A stretch of DNA of 6,235 bases from an uncultured Oscillospiraceae bacterium (lineage in GTDB: Bacteria; Bacillota; Clostridia; Oscillospirales; Oscillospiraceae). Both the position numbers and the translations under genes were made by a program. This document shows, one piece after another, positions 1 to 5,296 of this stretch. Position 1 is the first letter of the stretch. Every line of letters begins with the position of its first letter. The notes below the pieces were generated by a model that ran no database searches, had not been told where the DNA came from, and saw nothing but the letters and a program-made list of their open reading frames with translations. Where the stretch lies: the NCBI GenBank assembly GCA_947624465.1, contig CANQKJ010000131.1, positions 1 to 6,235 on the forward strand, in the 5' to 3' direction.

Positions 1-1
1 C

Positions 2-658
2 ACCGTGCCCTACACCTGGGGCACCGTGGGCATCATCTACAACACCGCCATGGTGGAGGAGGAGATCGACAGCTGGTCCTGCCTGTATGACGACCGGTAC
101 GCCGGGAACGTGCTGCTCATCAACAACTCCCGGGACGCTCTGGGCATCGCCCTCAAATATCTGGGCTGCTCGGTGAACACCACCGACGAAAGCGAGATCC
201 GGGAGGCCTACGCCCTCATTGAGGACGCCGCCCGGCGGGGGGTCTTCCAGGGCAAGGTGATGGACGAGGTGTTCCAGACCATGGAGGGCGGCAACGCCGC
301 CATCGCCACCTACTACTTCGTGGTGCCTAAGGAGGGCTCCAACTGGTTCGTGGACGCCATGTGCGTGCTCAAGGAAGCCCCCCATTATGACAACGCGATG
401 AAGTGGATCAACTTCATCGCCTCCACCGACGCCAACCTGCGGAACATGGACTACATCTGGTACGCATCTCCTAACCGTGAGGCCCTGGAGATGTACCCCG
501 CCTGGTACGAGGAGCAGTATGGGGAGCCCCTGGACCCGGAGATCTACGAGATCATGGCCGCCCCCGACGAGGTGCTGGACCGCTGCGAGATGTATGTGTG
601 CCTGCCCCTGGAGACCCGCACCCTCTACAACGACCTGTGGATCAGGCTGGGCACCTGA
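2..658 (+). CDS. potD: PotD-like spermidine/putrescine ABC transporter substrate-binding protein, C-terminal part
   Basis: This is the 3' part of a gene that begins left of the window; the first full in-frame codon is at 2 and the stop is TGA at 656-658. The product would be an extracytoplasmic lipoprotein that captures polyamines and delivers them to a PotABC importer. Family marks are PYTWGTVGIIYN at the left edge, SRDALGIALKYLG, then VPKEGSNWFVDAM, whose Asp matches a polyamine-contacting Asp of E. coli PotD, and later WYASPNREAL. The C-terminal end (EVLDRCEMYVCLPLETRTLYNDLW) also matches the family pattern. The N-terminal signal and lipobox cannot be seen. Between ATYY and FVVPKEG about 15 residues seem to be missing relative to the usual family layout (see findings). 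In potABCD operons the binding-protein gene is often last, which fits the absence of another pot gene after it. No convincing terminator follows. The family assignment is firm; the exact substrate is inferred. Confidence 0.88.
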   Translation, partial: TVPYTWGTVGIIYNTAMVEEEIDSWSCLYDDRYAGNVLLINNSRDALGIALKYLGCSVNTTDESEIREAYALIEDAARRGVFQGKVMDEVFQTMEGGNAAIATYYFVVPKEGSNWFVDAMCVLKEAPHYDNAMKWINFIASTDANLRNMDYIWYASPNREALEMYPAWYEEQYGEPLDPEIYEIMAAPDEVLDRCEMYVCLPLETRTLYNDLWIRLGT

Positions 659-697
659 AATTTTCCTGAAACTTTCTGAAAAAACCGCAGAAAAGAT

Positions 698-726
698 TTG
701 ACAACCCGGTATGGATTTGGTACAAT
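698..726 (+). promoter_or_regulatory. Sigma-A type promoter for yceD-rpmF
   Basis: A perfect -35 box TTGACA lies at 698-703 and a near-consensus -10 box TACAAT at 721-726, separated by 17 bases. Transcription would start near 733, giving a leader of about 23 bases before the yceD ATG. The promoter covers the upstream in-frame ATG at 711, which argues strongly against that start. Confidence 0.9.
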
Positions 727-745
727 ACCATCCGTGCCATTATGC

Positions 746-751
746 GAGGTG
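746..751 (+). promoter_or_regulatory. Ribosome binding site of yceD (decides the start)
   Basis: GAGGTG lies 4 bases before the ATG at 756. No comparable site precedes the alternative ATG at 711, which also lies between the -35 and -10 boxes of the promoter. Confidence 0.75.
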
Positions 752-755
752 TGTC

Positions 756-1268
756 ATGAAGCTGGATCTCAAGCAATTCGCCCACGAGCCGGGGGCGGTA
801 CTTCCGTTCTCCTTCCGCATGGACCTGTCCGATGTGGAGTGGAACGGCGGGCGGCCCATCGCAAAGCCTGTCGCTGTGGAGGGCAGGGTGCGGAACATGG
901 CCGGGGCAATGGTGCTGGAGGCACGGCTGGACACGGTTCTGTCGCTGGTCTGCGACCGGTGCGCCAAGCCCTTTGAACGGGAGAAGACGGTGGAGTACGA
1001 GACCCTGCTGGCCCAGGAGCTGGAGAACGGGGAGAACGACGACATCGTCCTGCTGGACAAGGACGGGACGCTGGAGCTGGACGAACTCATGCGGGAGACC
1101 TTCCTGCTGGAGATGGACACAAAAAACCTCTGTTCCGAGGATTGCAAGGGCCTCTGCCCCGGCTGCGGCGCCGACCTGAACGTGGAGAAGTGCCGCTGCA
1201 AAAAGGAGACGGACCCCCGGCTGGCCAAGCTGGCCGAACTGCTGGAACAGAAACCTGACGACGTATAA
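756..1268 (+). CDS. yceD: YceD / DUF177 family protein
   Basis: The product is a 170-residue YceD (DUF177) protein, the family almost always encoded just upstream of rpmF. Members are linked to large-subunit rRNA or ribosome metabolism; in plants and E. coli they have been connected with 23S rRNA accumulation, but the mechanism is not settled. Visible marks are an internal CxxC pair (Cys66, Cys69, in VCDRCAKPFE) and the C-terminal cysteine cluster Cys126, 130, 134, 137, 146 and 148 in the pattern LCSEDCKGLCPGCGADLN, followed by DPRLAKLAELL. These are the typical signature and suggest metal binding, which is inferred. I chose the ATG at 756 because an in-frame ATG at 711 lies inside the promoter and 756 has its own ribosome binding site. 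The rpmF start follows 40 bases after the stop, so the two genes are co-transcribed. Confidence 0.93.
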   Translation: MKLDLKQFAHEPGAVLPFSFRMDLSDVEWNGGRPIAKPVAVEGRVRNMAGAMVLEARLDTVLSLVCDRCAKPFEREKTVEYETLLAQELENGENDDIVLLDKDGTLELDELMRETFLLEMDTKNLCSEDCKGLCPGCGADLNVEKCRCKKETDPRLAKLAELLEQKPDDV

Positions 1269-1270
1269 AG

Positions 1271-1287
1271 TATGTCTTTTGGACATA
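1271..1287 (+). other. Small hairpin between yceD and rpmF
   Basis: TATGTC (1271-1276) and GACATA (1282-1287) form a perfect 6-bp inverted repeat around a 5-base loop. It starts 3 bases after the yceD stop and ends 7 bases before the rpmF ribosome binding site. No T-run follows, so it is not a terminator. It could be an mRNA processing, stability or translational element; function is inference. Confidence 0.4.
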
Positions 1288-1294
1288 GACCGAC

Positions 1295-1303
1295 AAGGAG
1301 GTG
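1295..1303 (+). promoter_or_regulatory. Ribosome binding site of rpmF (decides the start)
   Basis: AAGGAGGTG is close to a full match to the 16S anti-Shine-Dalgarno sequence and stands 5 bases before the ATG at 1309. It rules out the longer in-frame reading from a TTG at 1279, which would have this site inside the coding region. Confidence 0.92.
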
Positions 1304-1308
1304 TCAAA

Positions 1309-1497
1309 ATGGCCGTCCCCAAGAGTAAGATTTCCAAGCAGCGTCGGAACAAGCGCCGCAGCTCCGTCTGGAAGCTGGCGACTCCCTCCGTCAATACCTG
1401 CCCCAAGTGCGGCGCCGTGTGCCTGCCCCACCGCATCTGCAGGAGCTGCATGACCTACAATGGCCGCGAGCTGGCTCCCGCCGCCGACAAGAAGTAA
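1309..1497 (+). CDS. rpmF: 50S ribosomal protein L32 (zinc-ribbon form)
   Basis: The product is a 62-residue L32 (bL32), a structural protein of the 50S subunit. The start MAVPKSKISKQRRNKRRSS is the canonical L32 N terminus, rich in basic residues for rRNA contact. A zinc ribbon is intact: CPKC (Cys31, Cys34) and CRSC (Cys44, Cys47), flanking LPHRIC, so this is the C+ (zinc-binding) version. An extra cysteine stands at position 38. Length agrees with the family. It is the second gene of the yceD-rpmF unit and is followed 6 bases after its stop by an intrinsic terminator. In many genomes plsX and other fatty-acid genes come next; here they do not. Confidence 0.97.
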   Translation: MAVPKSKISKQRRNKRRSSVWKLATPSVNTCPKCGAVCLPHRICRSCMTYNGRELAPAADKK

Positions 1498-1503
1498 GTC
1501 CTC

Positions 1504-1535
1504 AAAAAGCTGCCGCCACCCCGCGGCGGCTTTTT
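1504..1535 (+). terminator. Intrinsic terminator after rpmF
   Basis: The arm 1504-1516 (AAAAAGCTGCCGC) pairs with 1523-1535 (GCGGCGGCTTTTT) to make a 13-bp stem with one G-U pair and a 6-base loop. The GC-rich core followed by TTTTTCTTT is a classic Rho-independent terminator. The A-run on the left arm would make it weakly active in the other direction too. It separates yceD-rpmF from the der operon. Confidence 0.92.
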
Positions 1536-1580
1536 CTTTGGCCTTTTTTCAGAAAACCCCTATCTTTTTTTCGCGGTTCG

Positions 1581-1589
1581 TGTTATACT
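1581..1589 (+). promoter_or_regulatory. Extended -10 promoter for der-plsY-gpsA
   Basis: TGTTATACT gives an extended -10 (TG at 1581-1582, one base, TATACT at 1584-1589). At the 17-base position upstream (1561-1566) there is only TATCTT, a poor -35, so the promoter probably relies on the TG extension and perhaps on the adjacent T-rich tract. The start point would be near 1596, leaving a leader of about 50 bases. It follows the rpmF terminator directly, as expected for a separate transcription unit. Confidence 0.75.
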
Positions 1590-1606
1590 ACTATGACTGA
1601 TTTTAC

Positions 1607-1621
1607 CGGGCGTTCCGCCCG
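1607..1621 (+). other. GC-rich hairpin in the der leader
   Basis: CGGGCG (1607-1612) and CGCCCG (1616-1621) form a perfect 6-bp all-GC stem with a 3-base loop. It lies about 12 bases after the predicted transcription start and 9 bases before the der ribosome binding site AAGGAG (1631-1636). No T-run follows. A 5' stability element or a target of a regulator is possible; neither is shown. Confidence 0.45.
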
Positions 1622-1645
1622 ATCCCATATAAGGAGTGATCATCC

Positions 1646-2974
1646 ATGGCGAAGCCCCTGGTGGCCATCGTCGGCCGCCCCAACGTGGGGAAATCCATGC
1701 TGTTCAACAAGCTCACCGGCAAGCGCCTGTCCATCGTGGAGGACACCCCCGGCGTCACCAGAGACCGGCTGTACGCCGAGGCGGAGTGGCGGGGGAGGAC
1801 CTTCCAGGTCGTGGATACCGGCGGCATCGAGCCGGGGACCGACGACCAGATACTGTCCTTCATGCGGGAACAGGCCGAGATCGCCATCCAGTCCGCCGAT
1901 GTGATCATCTTTGTCTGCGACATCCGCACCGGCATGACCGCCGCCGACCAGGAGGTGGCCGGGATGCTCCAGCGGGCGGGGAAGCCCGTCATCCTGGCGG
2001 TGAACAAGATGGACGCCACCGGGCCCACCGACCCGGACATCTACGAGTTCTACAACCTGGGCCTGGGGGACCCCATGCCACTGTCCGCCGTCCACGGCCA
2101 CGGCACCGGCGATCTGCTGGACGCCTGCTTCGAGCATTTCCCCCCGGAGGAGGAAGAGCCGGAGGAGGACGACGTGACCAAGGTGGCCGTCATCGGCAAG
2201 CCCAACGTGGGCAAGTCCTCCCTGGTGAACCGCATTTTGGGCCAGGAGCGGGTCATCGTGTCCGATGTGGCCGGCACCACCCGGGACGCGGTGGACAGCT
2301 ATTTTGAGAATGAGCGGGGGAAATACCTCATCATCGACACCGCCGGGATGCGGAAGAAGTCCAGGGTGGACGACCGGGTGGAGAAGTTCTCCGTCCTCCG
2401 GGCGGCCATGGCCATCGAGCGCAGCGACGTGTGCGTCATCATGATCGACGCCCGGGAGGGGGTCACCGAGCAGGACACCAAGGTGGCGGGCATGGCCCAC
2501 GACGCGGGCAAGGCCAGCGTCATCGTGGTGAACAAGTGGGACCTGGTGGAGAAGGACGGCAAGACCATGCAGCGCATGGAGGAGGACATCCGCCGGGACC
2601 TGTCCTACATGACCTACGCCCCCATCCTGTTCATTTCCGCCCTGACCGGCCAGCGGGTGGGAAAGCTGTTCGACTATATCGACGCGGTGGCGGAGAAGGC
2701 GGCCCTGCGGGTGTCCACCGGGATGCTCAACGAGGTCCTGGCCGACGCCCAGGCCAGAGTCCAGCCCCCCACCGACAAGGGCCGGCGGCTGAAGATCTAT
2801 TATATGACCCAGATCGGCGTCAAGCCGCCCCACTTTGTGTTTTTCTGCAACGACACCAAGCTGTTCCACTTCTCCTACCAGCGCTATCTGGAGAATCAGA
2901 TCAGAAATACCTTTGACCTGACCGGCACTCCGGTGCGAATCACCATCCGCCAGCGGGGCGACAAGGAGGACTGA
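1646..2974 (+). CDS. der: Ribosome biogenesis GTPase Der (EngA), double-Era GTPase
   Basis: Der is an essential cytoplasmic GTPase with two tandem G domains that assists late maturation of the 50S subunit. At 442 residues the length is typical. G domain 1: P-loop GRPNVGKS (10-17), switch Thr38 (TRD), DTGG (57-60), NKMD (120-123) and SA (147-148). A short acidic linker (about 168-176) follows. G domain 2: GKPNVGKS (184-191), TTRD (211-214), DTAG (231-234), NKWD (296-299) and SAL (331-333). The KH-like RNA-binding domain covers about 354-437. All nucleotide-binding motifs are present in both domains. One oddity is Met18 where the first P-loop usually continues GKST. The start at 1646 has AAGGAG 9 bases upstream. 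The gene heads the operon; the plsY ribosome binding site lies within its last codons, and plsY starts 3 bases after its stop. Confidence 0.98.
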   Translation: MAKPLVAIVGRPNVGKSMLFNKLTGKRLSIVEDTPGVTRDRLYAEAEWRGRTFQVVDTGGIEPGTDDQILSFMREQAEIAIQSADVIIFVCDIRTGMTAADQEVAGMLQRAGKPVILAVNKMDATGPTDPDIYEFYNLGLGDPMPLSAVHGHGTGDLLDACFEHFPPEEEEPEEDDVTKVAVIGKPNVGKSSLVNRILGQERVIVSDVAGTTRDAVDSYFENERGKYLIIDTAGMRKKSRVDDRVEKFSVLRAAMAIERSDVCVIMIDAREGVTEQDTKVAGMAHDAGKASVIVVNKWDLVEKDGKTMQRMEEDIRRDLSYMTYAPILFISALTGQRVGKLFDYIDAVAEKAALRVSTGMLNEVLADAQARVQPPTDKGRRLKIYYMTQIGVKPPHFVFFCNDTKLFHFSYQRYLENQIRNTFDLTGTPVRITIRQRGDKED

Positions 2975-2977
2975 CCC

Positions 2978-3856
2978 ATGTTCACCCACATTTTCGAGAA
3001 CATCGACGTGCCCCCCCTGTGGCTGGCCGCCGCCGCCCTGGGGGTGGCGGTGGTGGCCTACATCCTGGGCTGCTTCAACGGCTCGGTGGTGGTGTCCAGG
3101 TATATCCTGCGGGACGATGTACGCGCCCACGGCAGCGGCAACGCCGGCCTGACCAACTTCTACCGCACCTTTGGCGGCCCGCTGACCCTGGTGGTCATCC
3201 TGTCCGATGTGCTGAAGGCGGTGCTGGCCGTGCTGTTCGGGGCCTTTATCGCCGGAAGGCTGTCCCCGGAGCTGGTGGTACTGTCCAAATACTGGGCGGG
3301 CGTCTTCTGCCTGCTGGGGCATATGTATCCCTGCACCTTCCAGTTCCGGGGGGGCAAGGGCATCCTGTCCGGCGGGACCATCGTGTGGATGATCGACTGG
3401 CGGGTGGGCCTGGTGGCCTGGGTCCTGTTCCTGGTGCTGGCCGTGCTGACCCGGTACGTGTCCCTGGGTTCCATCGCCGCGGCGGCCTCCTTCCCGGTGA
3501 CCTCCGCCATCGTCTACCGGGACGGGCTCATCACTCTGTTCGCCGTGTTTTTGGGCGGGCTGGTCATCTGGAAGCACCGGTCCAACATCGTCCGGCTGGT
3601 GAAGGGCACCGAGTCCAAATTCACCCTGCACAGGAAACAGCCCGACGAGGCCGCCCCGACGGAGCCGGAGGACGCCTCTGCGGAAACGCCTGTTGAGGCC
3701 GCCTCCGAGGTTCCGGAGGAGCCCGCCGAGGCCGTCTCAGAGGCTCCTGCGGAGGAGCCTGCTGAGGCCGACGCAGAAGCTCCGGCAGAGAAGCTTGCCC
3801 CGGAGGAACCCGTGGCTGAGGCGCCCGCCGGAGACGGCGGGGAGGACGAACCATGA
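2978..3856 (+). CDS. plsY: Acyl-phosphate:glycerol-3-phosphate acyltransferase PlsY with acidic C-terminal tail
   Basis: PlsY is a membrane enzyme that moves an acyl group from acyl-phosphate to glycerol-3-phosphate, giving lysophosphatidic acid, the first committed step of phospholipid synthesis. Hydrophobic segments lie at about 11-33, 68-93, 104-118, 134-158 and 163-198. Motif 1 is HGSGNAGLTNFYRTFG (51-66), motif 2 GH...FQFRGGKGILSGG (114-133), motif 3 W..RSNIVRLVKGTE (198-212); Asp77 and Lys80 fall in the conserved D..K position. Motif 2 differs from the usual FKGGKGVAT form. The family is normally about 200-220 residues; this protein has 292 because of an acidic Ala/Pro/Glu tail from about 221. 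AAGGAGGA (2963-2970) stands 7 bases before the start. The gene overlaps gpsA by 4 bases, coupling it to the enzyme that makes its substrate. Identity is firm; the tail's role is unknown. Confidence 0.95.
   Translation: MFTHIFENIDVPPLWLAAAALGVAVVAYILGCFNGSVVVSRYILRDDVRAHGSGNAGLTNFYRTFGGPLTLVVILSDVLKAVLAVLFGAFIAGRLSPELVVLSKYWAGVFCLLGHMYPCTFQFRGGKGILSGGTIVWMIDWRVGLVAWVLFLVLAVLTRYVSLGSIAAAASFPVTSAIVYRDGLITLFAVFLGGLVIWKHRSNIVRLVKGTESKFTLHRKQPDEAAPTEPEDASAETPVEAASEVPEEPAEAVSEAPAEEPAEADAEAPAEKLAPEEPVAEAPAGDGGEDEP
3638..3853 (+). other. Low-complexity acidic Ala/Pro/Glu tail of PlsY
   Basis: Codons 221-292 of plsY encode a 72-residue tail dominated by Glu, Ala and Pro with almost no hydrophobic or basic residues. 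Loose repeats of the form PAEEPAEA, SEAPAEEP and AEAPAEK are visible, with no exact periodic unit. It should be disordered. Its last codons also carry the gpsA ribosome binding site (GGAGG at 3841-3845). Confidence 0.85.
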
Positions 3857-4863
3857 GGGCGGCGGTCATCGGGAGCGGCGCCTGGGGCACCGCTTTGGCC
3901 CTAGTGCTGCTGGAGAACGGCCACGAGGCCGCCCTGTGGAGCTACACCCAGGAGGAGAGCGGCGCCATCGCCGCCCGCCGGGAGAACCCCATGCTCCCCG
4001 GCGTGCCGCTGCCGGACGAACTGGAGCTGACCACCGATCTGTCCTGCGTGAAGGGGAGAGACCTGGTGGTGCTGGCCACCCCGTCCTTCGCGGTGCGCTC
4101 CACGGCGAAGGCGCTCCGGACGGTCATCGACCCCGGCGTGCCGGTGGTGCTGGTGTCCAAGGGCATCGAGAAGGGGACCTCCATGCTGCTCCACCAGGCC
4201 GCTGCCCAGGAGCTGGGGGAGCGGACCCCGCTGGTGGTGCTGTCCGGCCCCTCCCACGCGGAGGAGGTGGGCCGGGGGGTGCCCACCGCCGTGGTGGTGG
4301 CCTCCGAGAGCCGGAAGGCCGCCGAGCTGGTCCAGGACCTGTTCATGAACCGGCGGTTCCGTATCTACACCACCCCGGATATCATCGGCGTGGAGATCGG
4401 CGCGGCGCTGAAGAACGTCATCGCTCTGTGCGCCGGCTGCTGCGACGGCATGGGCCTGGGGGACAACACCAAGGCCATGCTCATGACCCGGGGCCTCACC
4501 GAGATCGCCCGGCTGGGCGTGGCCATGGGCGCGCGCAAGGAGACCTTCGCGGGCCTCGCCGGGGTGGGGGATCTGATCGTCACCTGCACCTCCATGCACT
4601 CCCGGAACCGCCGGGCGGGCATCCTGCTGGGCCAGGGCAAGACCATCCAGCAGGCCATGGACGAGATGGGCGGCGCGGTGGTGGAGGGCTACTACGCCGC
4701 CGCCAGCGCCAGAGAACTGGCTGAAAAGGCCGGGGTGGAGATGCCCATTACCACCGGGGCCTACGAGACCCTGTACCACGGCAAGGACCCCCGCCTGGTG
4801 CTCGCCCAGCTCATGAGCCGTGAAAAGCGGGGAGAGCTGGAGGAGGAGCAGAGCTGGATCTGA
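3853..4863 (+). CDS. gpsA: NAD(P)-dependent glycerol-3-phosphate dehydrogenase GpsA
   Basis: GpsA is a cytoplasmic enzyme that reduces dihydroxyacetone phosphate to sn-glycerol-3-phosphate, the substrate of PlsY encoded just upstream. The length of 336 residues is usual. The N-terminal Rossmann fold shows GSGAWGTA (7-14); further marks are NPMLPGVPLP (45-54), SKGIEKGT (102-109) with Lys103, and SGPSHAEEVGRGVPTA (131-146). The C-terminal helical domain contains GAALKNVIA with the catalytic Lys187, GDNTKA (203-208), TRGLTEIARLG, GLAGVGDLIVTCTS (234-247) with Asp240, and SRNRRAG (250-256). No key residue seems lost; His135 replaces the commoner Phe in GPSFA. The ATG overlaps the plsY stop in ATGA, with GGAGG 7 bases upstream, so translation is probably coupled. 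A strong terminator follows 19 bases after the stop and ends the operon. Confidence 0.98.
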   Translation: MRAAVIGSGAWGTALALVLLENGHEAALWSYTQEESGAIAARRENPMLPGVPLPDELELTTDLSCVKGRDLVVLATPSFAVRSTAKALRTVIDPGVPVVLVSKGIEKGTSMLLHQAAAQELGERTPLVVLSGPSHAEEVGRGVPTAVVVASESRKAAELVQDLFMNRRFRIYTTPDIIGVEIGAALKNVIALCAGCCDGMGLGDNTKAMLMTRGLTEIARLGVAMGARKETFAGLAGVGDLIVTCTSMHSRNRRAGILLGQGKTIQQAMDEMGGAVVEGYYAAASARELAEKAGVEMPITTGAYETLYHGKDPRLVLAQLMSREKRGELEEEQSWI

Positions 4864-4882
4864 ACAGCACATCAGAAACGGA

Positions 4883-4917
4883 AAAGCGCCCCGTACCTGA
4901 TGGGTACGGGGCGCTTT
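4883..4917. terminator. Bidirectional intrinsic terminator between gpsA and rpmB
   Basis: The arm at 4883-4897 pairs perfectly with 4903-4917: a 15-bp stem with GC-rich core GCGCCCCGTACC and a 5-base loop. On the plus strand it is followed by TTTGTT; on the minus strand by TTTTCC. It lies between the convergent genes gpsA and rpmB, 19 and 21 bases from their stops, so it probably serves both. The T-tracts are short, so efficiency depends mainly on the strong stem. Confidence 0.9.
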
Positions 4918-4938
4918 GTTGGTTGGCTTGAGCTCAAA

Positions 4939-5127
4939 TCACACCGCGCGGGTGACCTTGCCGGAACGGAGGCAGCGGGTGCACACGTAGACGTGCCTGG
5001 GGGCGCCGTCCACCACAGCCTTGACGCGCTTGACGTTGGGCTTCCAGGGGCGGTTGGAGCGACGGTGAGAGTGGGACACCTGGATGCCGAAGTTCACGCC
5101 CTTGCCGCAGAACTCGCACTTGGCCAT
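4939..5127 (-). CDS. rpmB: 50S ribosomal protein L28 (zinc-ribbon form)
   Basis: The product is a 62-residue L28 (bL28), a structural protein of the 50S subunit near the exit site. The sequence MAKCEFCGKGVNFG, VSHSHRRSNRPWKPN and HVYVCTRCLRSGKV is typical. Four zinc ligands are present as two CxxC pairs (Cys4/Cys7 and Cys49/Cys52), so this is the C+ form. I chose the ATG at 5127 because GAGGAGG (5137-5143, minus strand) stands 9 bases before it, while a longer in-frame reading from 5160 would place that site inside the gene. It is a single-gene unit reading toward gpsA, with its own promoter and a shared terminator. Confidence 0.97.
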   Translation of the reverse strand: MAKCEFCGKGVNFGIQVSHSHRRSNRPWKPNVKRVKAVVDGAPRHVYVCTRCLRSGKVTRAV

Positions 5128-5136
5128 ATTGACAAA

Positions 5137-5143
5137 CCTCCTC
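5137..5143 (-). promoter_or_regulatory. Ribosome binding site of rpmB (decides the start)
   Basis: On the minus strand GAGGAGG lies 9 bases before the ATG at 5127. It falls inside the longer in-frame reading from 5160 and therefore argues against that start. Confidence 0.85.
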
Positions 5144-5174
5144 GCTGGTTGGAATTGCATGATCGCGCTAACTA

Positions 5175-5187
5175 TGCTATCTTAGCA
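5175..5187. repeat. Short inverted repeat over the rpmB -10 box
   Basis: TGCTA (5175-5179) and TAGCA (5183-5187) form a perfect 5-bp inverted repeat with a 3-base centre, covering the -10 region of rpmB. It could be a small operator or a chance consequence of the TGC-TAAGAT promoter sequence. No regulator is known from this window. Confidence 0.3.
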
Positions 5188-5207
5188 GAAAGGAAACGGA
5201 AAATCAA
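5179..5207 (-). promoter_or_regulatory. Sigma-A type promoter for rpmB
   Basis: Read on the minus strand, TTGATT (5207-5202) is followed after 17 bases by TAAGAT (5184-5179), with a TG extension one base before the -10. Transcription would start near 5172, giving a leader of about 45 bases. It points away from the hprK promoter; the two -35 regions are about 25 bases apart. Confidence 0.8.
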
Positions 5208-5250
5208 GAGCGAATTTGCGGAATCCACTATTTTTTTCTGGGCGGGAGTA

Positions 5251-5259
5251 TGTTATAAT
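5251..5259 (+). promoter_or_regulatory. Extended -10 promoter for hprK
   Basis: TGTTATAAT gives a perfect -10 (TATAAT, 5254-5259) with a TG extension. The 17-base position upstream (5231-5236) is part of a run of seven T, a weak -35. The start point would be near 5266, leaving a leader of about 30 bases with AGAGGAG (5281-5287) 9 bases before the hprK ATG. Confidence 0.82.
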
Positions 5260-5296
5260 AATTCCGCTCGTAAACTGCTGAGAGGAGCGTGAGCCT

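Noticed and set aside
672..693. Possible terminator after the potD-like gene (TTTCTG ... CAGAAA)
   Set aside because: The stem is only 6 bp, AT-rich, with a 9-base loop and no T-run after it. It is too weak to call.
711..755. N-terminal extension of YceD from the ATG at 711
   Set aside because: The ATG lies between the -35 and -10 boxes, so it would not be in the transcript; the start at 756 has a ribosome binding site and the family-like N terminus MKLDL.
642..1451. A 269-codon minus-strand open frame across yceD and rpmF
   Set aside because: It spans the yceD promoter, yceD and most of rpmF in antisense and has no family features.
1640..3631. A 663-codon open reading frame on the minus strand opposite der and plsY
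   Set aside because: It is a mirror of two unmistakable genes in GC-rich DNA, where strong third-position GC keeps antisense frames open. Its translation is low-complexity (rich in His, Gly, Gln, Val) and has no ribosome binding site.
3901..4872. A 323-codon minus-strand open frame opposite gpsA
   Set aside because: It is an antisense shadow of gpsA with biased composition and runs across the gpsA stop; no start signal supports it.
4900..5292. A 130-codon plus-strand open frame opposite rpmB
   Set aside because: It begins inside the terminator stem, is antisense to a clear L28 gene and overlaps both divergent promoters.
5128..5296. Possible catabolite-responsive (cre) site near hprK
   Set aside because: Reading the gap by eye I found no match to the TGWAANCGNTNWCA pattern on either strand.
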